64,000 nucleotides of DNA from Fusobacterium perfoetens ATCC 29250 (GCF_000622245.1 NZ_KK211416.1:1-64000); one strand, 5' to 3'. Shown: positions 8,222-18,204, numbered from the stretch's first letter. The notes: generated by a model not told the origin, from the letters alone. Translations and numbers: made by a program.

Positions 8222-10852
8222 CTAATTATAAAGTCCATTATATTTTTTTATATAAAATATTTTAAATTTATTTACAACAAAAATATAACTTATAATAATA
8301 AATGATAGAAATATAAAATACCAAATTGGTAGAGATGTAAAACCAATATATTCTACTATAGGACTATATACAAAACAACTAAATATTATCAATCCAATAA
8401 TATTTAGAATTAAAATTCCAAATGAAAATTTACTATTTTTTGATATATCTTTTGATTTTAAAAGTTGTATTATCAAGGTCTGTGTCCAAAGAGAAACTAA
8501 AAACCAACCTGTATGAAATAATCCAATGAATTTATCTTGTAAATCATTGGATAAATTTATAAATAAATCTCCACAAATTTTAGGACACAAGAAATAATAT
8601 AAAAATAGAAAAGTTACAATATCAAAGACAGAACTTATAATACCAAAGTATATCATAAAACTTTCTAAATTTTTAGAGGATATTTTTTGTGGAAAAAAAG
8701 ATACATCTTCATCAATATTATCCCACGGCAAAGTAAAACAAAGTAAATCATAAATTAAATTTAATAATAAAAACTGAACTGCTGTCAATGGTTGAAATGG
8801 TAAAAATATACTTGCTATAACCATTGAAAATATATTTCCAAAATTTGAAGAGAAAGTTATTTTAATATATTTATTGATATTTATAAAAGCCTTTCTTCCC
8901 TCTAATATTCCTTGCTCTAAAATATTTAAGTCATTTTTTAATAAAATTACATCAGAGATATTTTTAACCTCTTCAACTGCAGAATCAACAGAAATTCCAA
9001 CACTAGAATTTTTTAAAGCACCTAAATCATTTAATCCATCTCCTAAAAATCCTACAGTATGTTTTTGTGAATGTAAAATGTCAATAATTTCTGTTTTTTG
9101 GTTAGGAGTTAAATCAGTAAAAATATTATATTTTTCAATAACATTTTTTAAAGATTCTTTATTAAGTTTACTTAATTCCAGTCCACTTATTAGGTTTAAA
9201 GGCTTAATATTTAATCTTTTACAAATTGAATAAGTAGTTTTTTCTTGGTCACCAGTTAAAACTTTTATATTAATATTTAATTTTTTTAGATTTTCAATAG
9301 AAAGAGAAGCACTTTCTTTTGGAGGATTGAAAAATACTAAATAACCAACTAATATTAAATCCTTTTCATCTTCAATAGAAAAATTTTCATCAATTTTTTT
9401 ATATGCAACTGCTAAAACTTTCATTCCATCTTCTAAAACTTCATCTATTACAGAATAAATATTTTCTTCATCTTTTTCATTATCAATTTTTTTAATAGTA
9501 TTTTTGTATTTAATATAACCACATTTTTTAAATATATTTTTGACATTTCCTTTTACTAAAATATATTTTTCATTATTATTTTTTACAATAACAGTTGTAA
9601 ATTTTCTTGTGTAATCAAAAGAAATTTCATCAATTTTTTTATTAGAATCTATTAAAGTTTTAAAATATTTTTTTTGACTAGGAATCTCCAAAAGTTTTAA
9701 AATAGATTTATCTAAATAATTTTTATTTTCACTATAATAACTATTTAAAAAAGCAAAATCTAAAACTTCTTTACTTTCATTCCCTAAAATATCCATATAA
9801 TATTCTAAAGAAATTTCATCTTTTGTTAAAGTTCCCGTTTTATCAACACATAAAATATCCATACTTCCAAATTTTTCTAAAGCATTTATATTTTTTATAA
9901 TAGTTGCTTTTTTTTCCATTTGAATACTTCCTTTTGTAAGACAAGCATTGATAACAATAGGAAAAAATTCAGGAGTAAGACCAATAGCTATGGATATTCC
10001 AAGAATAAAAGAATTCAACCACTCTTTTTTTAATAAACCATTTATTAAAAAGGATATTAGAATAAAAATTATTATAAATTTAATAAGAGTAAAAATAAAA
10101 GAATCAAAAGTTTTATTATAATCTTTTTTAGGAAGTTGTAAAATTTTTAATAACTTCCCATAAAGAGTATTTTCTCCTACTGATAAAATAATTCCCTCTC
10201 CATTTCCACTTAAAATATTACTTCCAGCATAAATTATATTATCTAAATTACTATAAGTAGAATTTTTAGAAAATAATTTATCAGAAGTTTTATTTATAAT
10301 CTTACTTTCTCCTGTGATGGCTGATTGAGAAACTAAAACTTTATTTTTAATAAGTCTTATATCTCCACAAACCTTATCTCCAACAGAAAGAATTACAATA
10401 TCACCTACTAATAAATCTTTACTTTGAATTTTTAAAATTTTTCCTTCCCTTCTTACAAAAATTTCACTTTCTATTTTAGAAAAAAGATTTTTGGCTCTAA
10501 GATTAGATTTTAATTCTTGAAAAAATCTTATTCCACCACCTAATAATAAAAATATAATCATAAAAAAAGACATCATTTTATTTTCAGTAAAATTTTTACC
10601 ATCTATGAAATATGAAATTATAGCAATAAAAAATAAAAGTAAATTAAAAAAATTAAAAAAGGATTTTTTCAAACAATCTAAAATTAAAAGTTTTTTAGAA
10701 AAATTTATTATATTTTTTCCATATTTTTTATTATTAATATTTATTTGAGAATTTTTAAGTCCATTTTCAGAGGAATTAAAAATTTTATAAATCTCATTTA
10801 TATCTTTAGAACTTATAGACCTTAAAAAATCTAAATATATATCTTTTTCCAT
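8222..10852 (-). CDS. MgtA-like P-type ATPase, divergent paralogue
   Basis: An 876-residue P3B-like cation ATPase. Visible are an N-terminal cation-ATPase domain, the actuator ITGES, the phosphorylation site DKTGTLT, the nucleotide/P-domain motifs TGDQEKT and GDGLNDLGAL, and about ten membrane segments with the C-terminal cation-ATPase domain. It aligns along its length with the divergent neighbour at 11002-13761. It differs at the TM4 ion-binding motif (PEFFPIV instead of PEMLPMIV) and at the usual GDGINDAxA hinge, so its ion preference may have shifted. It heads an operon with the winged-helix gene. An AAGGAGG site precedes the ATG, and an extended -10 (TGGTATAAT) lies at 10874-10882. Confidence 0.88.
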   Translation of the reverse strand: MEKDIYLDFLRSISSKDINEIYKIFNSSENGLKNSQININNKKYGKNIINFSKKLLILDCLKKSFFNFFNLLLFFIAIISYFIDGKNFTENKMMSFFMIIFLLLGGGIRFFQELKSNLRAKNLFSKIESEIFVRREGKILKIQSKDLLVGDIVILSVGDKVCGDIRLIKNKVLVSQSAITGESKIINKTSDKLFSKNSTYSNLDNIIYAGSNILSGNGEGIILSVGENTLYGKLLKILQLPKKDYNKTFDSFIFTLIKFIIIFILISFLINGLLKKEWLNSFILGISIAIGLTPEFFPIVINACLTKGSIQMEKKATIIKNINALEKFGSMDILCVDKTGTLTKDEISLEYYMDILGNESKEVLDFAFLNSYYSENKNYLDKSILKLLEIPSQKKYFKTLIDSNKKIDEISFDYTRKFTTVIVKNNNEKYILVKGNVKNIFKKCGYIKYKNTIKKIDNEKDEENIYSVIDEVLEDGMKVLAVAYKKIDENFSIEDEKDLILVGYLVFFNPPKESASLSIENLKKLNINIKVLTGDQEKTTYSICKRLNIKPLNLISGLELSKLNKESLKNVIEKYNIFTDLTPNQKTEIIDILHSQKHTVGFLGDGLNDLGALKNSSVGISVDSAVEEVKNISDVILLKNDLNILEQGILEGRKAFININKYIKITFSSNFGNIFSMVIASIFLPFQPLTAVQFLLLNLIYDLLCFTLPWDNIDEDVSFFPQKISSKNLESFMIYFGIISSVFDIVTFLFLYYFLCPKICGDLFINLSNDLQDKFIGLFHTGWFLVSLWTQTLIIQLLKSKDISKNSKFSFGILILNIIGLIIFSCFVYSPIVEYIGFTSLPIWYFIFLSFIIISYIFVVNKFKIFYIKKYNGLYN

Positions 10853-10873
10853 ACAACCTCCTTATATATTTAT

Positions 10874-10882
10874 ATTATACCA
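10874..10882 (-). promoter_or_regulatory. Extended -10 promoter of the minus-strand ATPase operon
   Basis: The minus strand reads TGGTATAAT, with -10 TATAAT at 10874-10879 and a TGn extension. There is no good -35 at 17 bases, as expected for an activated promoter. The tandem repeats at 10908-10925 sit just upstream of the -35 position. Confidence 0.5.
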
Positions 10883-10907
10883 TAGAAAAAAATTAGTAAG
10901 ATAAAAA

Positions 10908-10925
10908 GCAAGAAAATCGCAAGAA
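10908..10925. promoter_or_regulatory. Tandem 7-bp direct repeats, candidate winged-helix operator
   Basis: GCAAGAA at 10908-10914 and again at 10919-10925, separated by AATC, giving an 11-bp phase identical in geometry to PhoB-type boxes. A weaker third copy (GTAAGAT) lies at 10896-10902. The repeat sits between the two divergent ATPase promoters. Confidence 0.5.
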
Positions 10926-10944
10926 TTTAACCATATTATTTATT

Positions 10945-10971
10945 TTGACTTTTTTATATCATATCTATGTA
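10945..10971 (+). promoter_or_regulatory. Possible promoter of mgtA
   Basis: TTGACT at 10945-10950 and TATGTA at 10966-10971 with a short 15-base spacer. The -35 is good and the -10 is weak. No Mg2+-sensing M-box can fit in the short leader. Confidence 0.35.
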
Positions 10972-11001
10972 ACAAAAATACTTAATCAAAGGAGGGTGAA
11001 A

Positions 11002-13761
11002 ATGAGAATTAATAAAAATTTTCGTAACACTATTGAAACACAAAATAAAATTTTAAAAAAGGAGAAAATGAAAGAAAAGATTTTTTATTCTTCATCTAAT
11101 GCCTGTGAAGAATTATTAAAAAAGTTTAATAGTTCTATCAAGGGATTAGATGAAAAAAAGGTTGTAGAACACAGAAATTTGTATGGAAAAAATATAGTTA
11201 CTCATGAAAAAAAGAAAACTCTTTTAAAAAAAGTCGTAGAATCTTTTGTAAATCCATTTACAGCTATATTATTTTTCTTAGCAATAGTTTCAATATTTAC
11301 AGATATTATTGTACCAATATATCAAAATAATCCTGAAGAAATTTCTATTCTAACAGTAAGTATAATTTTAATTATGGTCTTTATGTCAGGAGCTTTAAGA
11401 TTTATTCAAGAATCTCGTTCAGGAAATGCTGCTGAAAAATTATTAGCTATGATTACAACTACTTGTACAGTTATAAGAAAGGAAGAGGGAGAAAAAGAGA
11501 TTCCTTTAGATGAATTAGTTGTAGGAGATGTAATTCATCTTTCAGCTGGTGATATGTTACCAGCTGATGTAAGAATTTTAGAAGCAAAAGATTTATTTGT
11601 AAGTCAGTCAGCTATTACAGGAGAAAGTGACCCTATAGAAAAAATTTCTAAAATAAATGAAGAAGAAAATATTTCTATTACTGATTTACAAAATATTGCT
11701 TTTATGGGAAGTAGTGTTATAAGTGGAACTGCTTTGGCTTTAGTAATTTCAGTAGGAGATGATACTTTATTTGGAAATATTGCTTCATCTGTATCAGAAG
11801 AATCTATTGAAACAAGTTTTTCTAAAGGGGTAAACTCTGTGTCTTGGGTTTTAATTCGTTTTATGTTGGTAATGGTTCCAGTTGTATTTTTTATAAATGG
11901 AATGACAAAAGGAAATTGGCTTGAGGCTTTTTTATTTGCTATCTCTATAGCTGTTGGTTTAACTCCAGAAATGTTACCTATGATAGTAACTACTTGTCTA
12001 GCTAAAGGAGCTGTTTCAATGTCGAAGAAAAAAACTATAGTAAAAAATTTAAATTCAATTCAAAATTTTGGAGCTATAGATATTTTATGTACAGATAAAA
12101 CAGGAACTCTTACTCAAGATAAAGTTGTATTAGAATATCATATGGATGTAGAAGGAAAAGAAGATACAAGAATTTTAAGACATGCTTATTTAAATAGTTA
12201 TTTTCAGACAGGATATAAAAATCTTATGGATTTAGCAATAATTGAAAAAACTGAAGAGGAAGAAAATGAAAATCCACAATTAGTGGATTTATCAAAAGAA
12301 TATCATAAAATTGATGAAATTCCTTTTGATTTTACAAGAAGAAGATTATCTACAATAGTTGAAGATAGAAAAGGAAAACGTCAAATGATTACAAAGGGAG
12401 CAGTTGAAGAGATGCTTTCTGTTTGTAAATATGTAGAACTTGAAAATGAAGTAAAAGAATTAGATGAAAAAATTATAAAAAATATTTTAAAAACAGTAAA
12501 CAGATTTAATGAAGATGGCTTTAGAGTTATAGCTATAGCACAAAAAACAAATATTCCAATAGTTGAAACTTACTCAATAGATGAAGAAAATGAAATGGTA
12601 TTAATTGGATATTTAGCTTTTTTAGACCCACCAAAAGAATCTACAACTGAAGCTATAAAAACTTTAAAAGAATATGGAGTAAAAACAAAAATTCTTACAG
12701 GAGATAATGAGAAAGTTACAAGATGTATTTGTAAACAAGTTGGATTAGAAATAAATAATTTACTTTTAGGTTCTGATATAGAAAAAATGAGTGAGATAGA
12801 ACTTATGAAAGCTGTTGAAGAAACAAATGTATTTGCTAAATTATCTCCTGAACAAAAAACAAAAATTGTTACTTCACTTCGTAATAATGGACATATAGTT
12901 GGATTTATGGGAGATGGAATCAATGATGCCTCAGCTATGAAGGCAGCTGATATAGGAATTTCTGTTGATACAGCAGTAGATATAGCTAAAGAATCAGCTG
13001 ATATAATTCTTTTAGAAAAAGATTTAATGGTTTTAGAAGAGGGAATAATAGAAGGACGTAAAACTTATGCTAATATGATTAAATATATAAAAATGACAGC
13101 TTCTTCAAATTTTGGAAATATGTTTTCAGTATTGGCTGCTTCAGCTTTATTACCATTTTTGCCAATGGAAAGTATCCATCTAATACTTTTAAATTTAATT
13201 TATGATTTATCTTGTGGAGCTATTCCTTGGGATAATGTTGATGAAGATTTTATAAAACTTCCTAAAAAATGGGATGCTTCAAGTATAGGAAACTTTATGA
13301 TATGGTTAGGTCCTACAAGTTCTATATTTGATTGGACAACTTATGCTTTTATGTATTTTATTTTCTGTCCTTTCTTTGTATCTCATGGAGTACTTTTTAA
13401 TGATTTAGTAAATCATTATAGTGGAGCTGAACTTCTTCAAATGAAACAAAATTATATAGCTATGTTTCAAGCTGGTTGGTTTGTAGAGTCTATGTGGAGT
13501 CAAACTTTAGTAATTCATATGATTCGTACAAAAAAAATTCCATTTATTCAAAGCCATGCTTCTGGTTCTTTAACTTTCCTAACTTTTACAGGAATAATAA
13601 TTCTTACAATAATTCCTTTCACAAGTTTTGGAAAAGCTATAGGATTTATACCTTTACCATCTTCATATTTTGGATATTTAATTCCTTGTATCTTATTATA
13701 TATGGGACTTGCTACAAGTTTAAAGAAAGCCTATGTAAAACATTTTGGAGAATTATTATAA
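11002..13761 (+). CDS. mgtA: Magnesium-translocating P-type ATPase
   Basis: A 919-residue P3B ATPase of the MgtA/MgtB family. The family imports Mg2+ into the cytoplasm with ATP hydrolysis. Visible are ITGESDP in the actuator domain, DKTGTLT (phosphorylation Asp), TGDNEK and GDGINDASA, and the TM4 motif PEMLPMIVT that is typical of MgtA. The start at 11002 is chosen because GGAGGG lies 7 bases upstream. An in-frame TTG at 10945 falls in the promoter -35 and lacks a ribosome binding site. The gene is divergent from a paralogous ATPase and is followed 15 bases later by a 49-codon membrane-protein gene. Regulation probably involves the direct repeats at 10908-10925. Confidence 0.92.
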   Translation: MRINKNFRNTIETQNKILKKEKMKEKIFYSSSNACEELLKKFNSSIKGLDEKKVVEHRNLYGKNIVTHEKKKTLLKKVVESFVNPFTAILFFLAIVSIFTDIIVPIYQNNPEEISILTVSIILIMVFMSGALRFIQESRSGNAAEKLLAMITTTCTVIRKEEGEKEIPLDELVVGDVIHLSAGDMLPADVRILEAKDLFVSQSAITGESDPIEKISKINEEENISITDLQNIAFMGSSVISGTALALVISVGDDTLFGNIASSVSEESIETSFSKGVNSVSWVLIRFMLVMVPVVFFINGMTKGNWLEAFLFAISIAVGLTPEMLPMIVTTCLAKGAVSMSKKKTIVKNLNSIQNFGAIDILCTDKTGTLTQDKVVLEYHMDVEGKEDTRILRHAYLNSYFQTGYKNLMDLAIIEKTEEEENENPQLVDLSKEYHKIDEIPFDFTRRRLSTIVEDRKGKRQMITKGAVEEMLSVCKYVELENEVKELDEKIIKNILKTVNRFNEDGFRVIAIAQKTNIPIVETYSIDEENEMVLIGYLAFLDPPKESTTEAIKTLKEYGVKTKILTGDNEKVTRCICKQVGLEINNLLLGSDIEKMSEIELMKAVEETNVFAKLSPEQKTKIVTSLRNNGHIVGFMGDGINDASAMKAADIGISVDTAVDIAKESADIILLEKDLMVLEEGIIEGRKTYANMIKYIKMTASSNFGNMFSVLAASALLPFLPMESIHLILLNLIYDLSCGAIPWDNVDEDFIKLPKKWDASSIGNFMIWLGPTSSIFDWTTYAFMYFIFCPFFVSHGVLFNDLVNHYSGAELLQMKQNYIAMFQAGWFVESMWSQTLVIHMIRTKKIPFIQSHASGSLTFLTFTGIIILTIIPFTSFGKAIGFIPLPSSYFGYLIPCILLYMGLATSLKKAYVKHFGELL

Positions 13762-13776
13762 AAGGAGGTAATAATT

Positions 13777-13926
13777 ATGAACTGGACAAATATTTGGTTA
13801 AAGTTATTTAATACAACAAATTTATTAGGAATTGATATGGGATTTTGGGTATCAATAGGAATAACTTTGATAATAGTTGCTGTTATGAATATTATTTTTT
13901 GGTCTCAAAAAACTTATAAAAAATAG
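13777..13926 (+). CDS. Small single-pass membrane protein downstream of mgtA
   Basis: A 49-residue protein that begins MNWTNIWLKLF and ends WSQKTYKK. Residues about 22-42 form one hydrophobic membrane helix with short, amphipathic N-terminal and basic C-terminal ends. It has a strong AAAGGAGG site 7-8 bases before the ATG and lies 15 bases after the mgtA stop, so it is surely cotranscribed with mgtA. A terminator follows at 13938-13974. Small membrane proteins that act on MgtA are known in enterobacteria (MgtR, MgtS), but this one shows no obvious similarity to them. A role as an MgtA partner or stabiliser is inference from position. Its last 35 bases overlap the convergent HNH-like gene. Confidence 0.75.
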   Translation: MNWTNIWLKLFNTTNLLGIDMGFWVSIGITLIIVAVMNIIFWSQKTYKK

Positions 13927-14542
13927 ATAGATTACATTGTGGGAGAGTTAAAAAGATAGACTCTCCCTTTTTATAAGAAAATTTAAAATATTTATTTTCA
14001 ATATCTTTTTTTATTATAAGTGAATTAATATTTTCTTTTGTTATTTCCTCTAAAAAATTTTCAAAAATTAAAGAATAATTAATTTTTTTATTAGTAGAAA
14101 AATTTATATTATTAATACTTTCTTTTTTTATTTTAAAATCTTTACTTTCAATTTTTTCAAAACCTAAAATTTCAAGTTTAAATATAATATATTTTAGCCA
14201 AAAAATAATATTTTCTTTTTCTAGAATAGAAAAATTTTTTTCCTCTTTAGCTAAAATATCTCTTATATATTGTTCAACTTTGCTTAAAATAATAGAATTA
14301 CATTTTTGACAACAAGGAAGATAAGCATTATGAAAAGAAAAAAGACAACTGTTTTCATTATAAAAACCAAGTTTTATATTTTTTTCAAAAGTCCATTGTG
14401 GGATTATATGCTCTTTTGTAATTCTTTTATCATTCCCACATAAAATACAAAAATTTATCTCTTTATTTTTAGTAAATAAGTTTAATGTTTTATTCAAGTT
14501 TATTTTTATTATATTTTTAATTTCGTTTATAGATTTATTCAT
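13892..14542 (-). CDS. HNH-endonuclease-like zinc protein of unknown role
   Basis: A 216-residue Lys/Ile/Asn-rich protein. An HNH-like zinc core lies near residues 32-80: CILCG, then KEHIIPQW, then CCQKCN. That is two CxxC-type zinc-binding pairs flanking an EHIIP segment resembling the first His of HNH nucleases. The rest is helical and unrecognised. It may be a small nuclease or a nucleic-acid-binding zinc protein; no partner methylase, toxin or antitoxin gene is adjacent. The C-terminal ~28 residues are encoded within the mgtA terminator and the tail of the 49-codon gene, so the original stop codon may have been lost. AAGGAG precedes the ATG. Codon use is extremely AT-rich. Confidence 0.6.
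   Translation of the reverse strand: MNKSINEIKNIIKINLNKTLNLFTKNKEINFCILCGNDKRITKEHIIPQWTFEKNIKLGFYNENSCLFSFHNAYLPCCQKCNSIILSKVEQYIRDILAKEEKNFSILEKENIIFWLKYIIFKLEILGFEKIESKDFKIKKESINNINFSTNKKINYSLIFENFLEEITKENINSLIIKKDIENKYFKFSYKKGESIFLTLPQCNLSIFYKFFETKK
13938..13974 (+). terminator. Terminator of the mgtA operon
   Basis: GGGAGAGT (13941-13948) pairs with ACTCTCCC (13960-13967) followed by TTTTTAT. It lies inside the last codons of the convergent HNH-like gene. Confidence 0.85.
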
Positions 14543-14646
14543 AAAATTCTCCTTAATAAATATTTCTAATTTTACTTTAAATTTATATGAAAATCAATAA
14601 AAAAATATTGAAATACAAAGATTTTTTAGATTTGTAAAAAAAATAG

Positions 14647-14675
14647 TTGTATAAAAATTTTATTTATGATATACT
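14647..14675 (+). promoter_or_regulatory. Sigma-70 type promoter of sstT
   Basis: TTGTAT at 14647-14652, 17-base spacer, TATACT at 14670-14675. Start site about 14682. Confidence 0.6.
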
Positions 14676-14726
14676 GTCTTCTATATAAAAACAGATGTGT
14701 TTAAAATAAAAAAAGGAGATTTTGAA

Positions 14727-15956
14727 ATGAGAGAGTTACTAAAAAAATGGACAAGTATTAGTTTAATAAAAAGAATAATAGTAGGTTTAATAATAGGAGG
14801 AACTTTAGCTTATATAGCTCCAGAGAAATTAAGTGGAATTGTTTTATTAGGAGATTTATTTGTAGGAGCTTTAAAATCAATAGCACCTGTTTTAGTTTTT
14901 GTACTTGTTATGGCAGCTATATTACAACATCAAAAAGGACAAAAAACAAATATGAAATCAATTATAAGTTTATATCTTTTTGGAACTTTTATAGCTTCTG
15001 TAGTTGCTGTAGTAGGAAGTTTTGTATATCCAGTTGAATTAGTATTAAAGGCTGGAGAAAATTCTATAGTACCACCTGAAAATATTTATGGAGTTTTAAA
15101 AGGACTTTTGATGAATTTAGTTGATAACCCTGTTAATGCTCTATTAAGAGGAAATTATATAGGTATTTTATTTTGGAGTATAACTTTTGGATTCTTTTTA
15201 AGAGAAGCTACAGAAAATACTAAAAAAGTTATAATAGAAATATCAGAAGTAGTTTTAAATACAGTAAAATTTGTTATAGAATTTGCTCCATTTGGTATTA
15301 TGGGGCTTATATTTAATTCAATGCGTACAAGTGGAATAGCAAGTTTACTAGTTTATGGAAAACTAATTGTATTATTATTAGCTTGTATGTTCTTTACAGC
15401 TTTTGTAGTAAATCCTATAATAACTTATATAATGATAAGACAAAATCCATACCCATTAGTATTAAAATGTACAAGAGAGAGTGGGATTACAGCTTTCTTT
15501 ACAAGAAGTTCAGCAGCGAATATTCCTGTAAATATGGATTTATGTGATAGACTTGGATTAGATAAAGAAGTTTATTCAGTTTCAATTCCTTTAGGAGCTA
15601 CAATAAATATGGGAGGAGCAGCTATCACAATATCTGTTTTTGCTTTAAGTGCTGCTCACACTTTAGGAATACAAGTGGATTTTTTCTCAGCAATACTTTT
15701 AAGTGTTCTATCAGCTATTAGTGCTTGTGGAGCTTCTGGAGTGGCTGGAGGTTCTCTACTTTTAATTCCACTTGCTTGTAGTTTATTTGGAATTCCAAAT
15801 GATATAGCAATGCAAGTTGTTGGAGTTGGGTTTATAATTGGAGTAATTCAGGATTCATGTGAAACAGCTTTAAACTCTTCTACAGATGTATTATTTACAA
15901 GTATAGCTGAATTTTCAAACTGGAGAAAAGAAGGAAAAGAAATAGCTATAAAATAA
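14727..15956 (+). CDS. sstT: Serine/threonine:Na+ symporter SstT
   Basis: A 409-residue member of the dicarboxylate/amino-acid:cation symporter family. Hydrophobic segments cover most of the length. The C-terminal half carries the family signatures: a serine-rich re-entrant loop ([11 protein letters not shown]), the NMGGAAI motif near residue 293 and the second hairpin region [12 protein letters not shown]. These match SstT, which imports serine and threonine with Na+. The ATG at 14727 is chosen because AAAGGAG lies 9 bases upstream; an in-frame GTG at 14697 has no ribosome binding site. It is a monocistronic unit with its own promoter and terminator. Serine uptake would feed pyruvate and nifJ. 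Confidence 0.92.
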   Translation: MRELLKKWTSISLIKRIIVGLIIGGTLAYIAPEKLSGIVLLGDLFVGALKSIAPVLVFVLVMAAILQHQKGQKTNMKSIISLYLFGTFIASVVAVVGSFVYPVELVLKAGENSIVPPENIYGVLKGLLMNLVDNPVNALLRGNYIGILFWSITFGFFLREATENTKKVIIEISEVVLNTVKFVIEFAPFGIMGLIFNSMRTSGIASLLVYGKLIVLLLACMFFTAFVVNPIITYIMIRQNPYPLVLKCTRESGITAFFTRSSAANIPVNMDLCDRLGLDKEVYSVSIPLGATINMGGAAITISVFALSAAHTLGIQVDFFSAILLSVLSAISACGASGVAGGSLLLIPLACSLFGIPNDIAMQVVGVGFIIGVIQDSCETALNSSTDVLFTSIAEFSNWRKEGKEIAIK

Positions 15957-15976
15957 ATCAATCCTAAGAAATATAA

Positions 15977-16018
15977 AGATACACTTCTAAATTATTTTTA
16001 GAAGTGTATTTTTTTATT
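15977..16018. terminator. Terminator after sstT
   Basis: ATACACTTCT (15979-15988) pairs with AGAAGTGTAT (16000-16009), followed by T-runs. It overlaps the stop codon of the convergent MATE gene. Confidence 0.88.
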
Positions 16019-17360
16019 TTAACTTTCTTAAGATTGTAATTGTCATTACAGAAAAACAAAATAATCCACCTAAAAAGTTTGAAACAGGTTCAGCCATAAA
16101 TACACCTTGTACACCAAGATTATTAATTCTTGGTAACAAATAAGTTAAAGGAACAACAATTATAACTTTTCTAAATAATGAAAAGAAAATAGCATATTTC
16201 TTTTTATTTAATGATTTAAAAACGGTTTGTCCACTATACATCAAAGCTTGAAAGATAAAAGCAAAGAAATAGGTATGTAAAGATGATATAGATTTTTCTA
16301 TAAGAATCTTATCATCATTAAATATTTTTATAAAAAATTCTGGAAATAATAATATAGCTCCCCAAATTATACAAGTATAAACTACTCCTAAAAAAGTAGT
16401 TATAAATATAGCCTTTTTTAAATCTTGATATTTTTTAGCCCCATAATTAAAACTTAATATAGGTGAAACTCCATCAGTTAGAGCTGAAAGAGGAGCATCT
16501 AAAATTTGGCGAATAGAATTTATAATTGTCATAATAGAAATATATAAATCACCACCAAATAATCCTAGCATATTATTACTAAAAATTTGTACTAAGCTAT
16601 TAGTTCCTTGCATAATAAAGCTTACAGTACCAAGACTTATAATATCAATTATTCTTTTTTTCTCTAATTTTATAGGTTTTTTTATTTTTAATTCAGATTT
16701 ATTACCCGTTAAAAATTTCAATACAAATATAGCTGATATAATTTGAGAAATAACTGTTGCTATAGCAGCTCCTTTTACTCCAAGATTAAATTTAAAAATA
16801 AAAATAGGGTCTAAAATAATATTTGAAATAGCCCCTAAAAATATCGTTAACATTCCAATATTTGCAAATCCTTGAGAATTTATATAAGGATTCATTCCAA
16901 GGGCTATCATAGTAAAAATTGTACCTAAAAGATAAATTTTTATATAAGGTAAAGCGTAATTTATGAGAGTATCAGAAGCTCCAAATAAATATAAAAGAGG
17001 TTTAGAAAGAAATAATCCTAAAAAAGTTAAAACCAAACTAGCTATTATTAACATATAAAAAGAAGTGTTCATAATTTTTTCAGCTTCAATTAAATTCTTT
17101 TTTCCTCTTTCGATAGAACAAAGAGGAGCTCCACCACTTCCAAATAAATTTGTAAAAGCATTAATAAGAGAAATAATAGGAAAACAAAGTCCTACTCCAG
17201 CAAGAGCTAATGTCCCTTCATTAGGAATTCTTCCTAAATATATTCTATCTACAATATTGTACATAAGACTTAATATTTGAGCTACCATCATAGGGAAAGC
17301 TGCTAAAAATATATTTTCAATGACTTTTCCATTAGAAAAATCAATTTGCTTTGTATTCAT
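16014..17360 (-). CDS. MATE-family efflux transporter
   Basis: A 448-residue inner-membrane protein with about twelve hydrophobic helices in two homologous halves. It opens with the typical segment FLAAFPMMVAQILSLMYNIVDRIYLGR and has the matching second-half copy around residue 230 (IISLGTVSFIMQGTNSLVQ). MATE proteins export cationic drugs or metabolites in exchange for Na+ or H+, and the substrate is not predictable. The start is preceded by an AAGGTGAG site. The preceding minus-strand gene ends about 60 bases upstream, so it may have its own promoter. Confidence 0.9.
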   Translation of the reverse strand: MNTKQIDFSNGKVIENIFLAAFPMMVAQILSLMYNIVDRIYLGRIPNEGTLALAGVGLCFPIISLINAFTNLFGSGGAPLCSIERGKKNLIEAEKIMNTSFYMLIIASLVLTFLGLFLSKPLLYLFGASDTLINYALPYIKIYLLGTIFTMIALGMNPYINSQGFANIGMLTIFLGAISNIILDPIFIFKFNLGVKGAAIATVISQIISAIFVLKFLTGNKSELKIKKPIKLEKKRIIDIISLGTVSFIMQGTNSLVQIFSNNMLGLFGGDLYISIMTIINSIRQILDAPLSALTDGVSPILSFNYGAKKYQDLKKAIFITTFLGVVYTCIIWGAILLFPEFFIKIFNDDKILIEKSISSLHTYFFAFIFQALMYSGQTVFKSLNKKKYAIFFSLFRKVIIVVPLTYLLPRINNLGVQGVFMAEPVSNFLGGLFCFSVMTITILRKLK

Positions 17361-17421
17361 AAAAACTCACCTTAAAAATTTATTTATTAAAATAAATTAT
17401 ATCATAAATTAAATAAAAAGA

Positions 17422-18180
17422 TTAAAAATTATCTTTAGAAGTTAAAATACCAGAGCTGATAATTAGTCCTAATATTACATTTGTTAAAATGATTCCAGTT
17501 AGAATTTCAAGGACAACTAAAAATTCACCAATGGTTGTCAAAGGATAGATATCTCCATATCCAACAGTTGTAATAGTAATAAAACTAAAGTAAATATGTT
17601 TAAAATAAAATTCAAATCCAGATAAATTAGAACTAATATTGTTAAAAGCTGGATTAATACTATAAAGACTTATAAGTGTATATATAAGTCCAAAACTTAT
17701 AGCAAAAGTTATATAAGTTGTAATAACAATACCAATATCTTCTATTTTAATTTTTCTTCTTTTTTTGAAAAAGTCAGTTACTACATATTTTAATAAAATA
17801 ATATGAGAAATTATTAGTACTATTATATTTATAAAAGATAAAAAATAGAAAAAATATTTTAATTCATTTATTGGAGTCATAAAGTGAGTAGAAATATTAA
17901 AACCTAATGAAAAATTTATAACAGGTACTAAAATAAGATAATATAAAATTAATGCAGTAGCTTTTAAAGGACCATCTTTAAAGAGAAAGTTTTTTTGTCT
18001 GAAAAAAGCTAAAGGAAAAATACCTAAAAATATTCTATAAGTATTAATAAGGACTTTGAAAACATCTAATTCATTAGTTATAAAGATATGTGAAATGCTA
18101 GAAATAAAAAAAGATAATATGAAAACAACTAAAGAATTTTTTAAAAAATTTATAATTTGATTTTTTTTATATAGTTGCAT
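17422..18180 (-). CDS. Ion-channel family protein with K+ selectivity filter
   Basis: A 252-residue membrane protein with about six hydrophobic segments. The last pair flanks the pore signature TITTVGYGDIYPLTTIGE near residue 212, the K+ channel selectivity filter (TVGYGD). The C-terminus ends shortly after the last helix, so no RCK/TrkA-N regulatory domain is attached. There is no Arg-rich S4 voltage sensor. It is probably a simple K+ channel of the bacterial two-pore-helix-type pore class. AAGGAG precedes the ATG by 5 bases. It lies between the ABC-F gene and the MATE gene on the same strand but has the ABC-F terminator upstream. Confidence 0.85.
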   Translation of the reverse strand: MQLYKKNQIINFLKNSLVVFILSFFISSISHIFITNELDVFKVLINTYRIFLGIFPLAFFRQKNFLFKDGPLKATALILYYLILVPVINFSLGFNISTHFMTPINELKYFFYFLSFINIIVLIISHIILLKYVVTDFFKKRRKIKIEDIGIVITTYITFAISFGLIYTLISLYSINPAFNNISSNLSGFEFYFKHIYFSFITITTVGYGDIYPLTTIGEFLVVLEILTGIILTNVILGLIISSGILTSKDNF

Positions 18181-18204
18181 ATAAACTCCTTAAGTGAAAA
18201 TATA

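Noticed and set aside
10945-11001. TTG start that would add 19 residues to mgtA
   Set aside because: The TTG is the first half of a TTGACT -35 and has no ribosome binding site; ATG at 11002 follows GGAGGG.
10853-11001. M-box (Mg2+ riboswitch) ahead of mgtA
   Set aside because: The gap is too short for the aptamer and terminator and lacks the conserved stems; DNA repeats fit better.
13476-13811. 111-codon ORF overlapping the end of mgtA
   Set aside because: It lies in another frame of a strongly conserved ATPase end and has odd composition rich in Ser, Asn and Tyr; no ribosome binding site.
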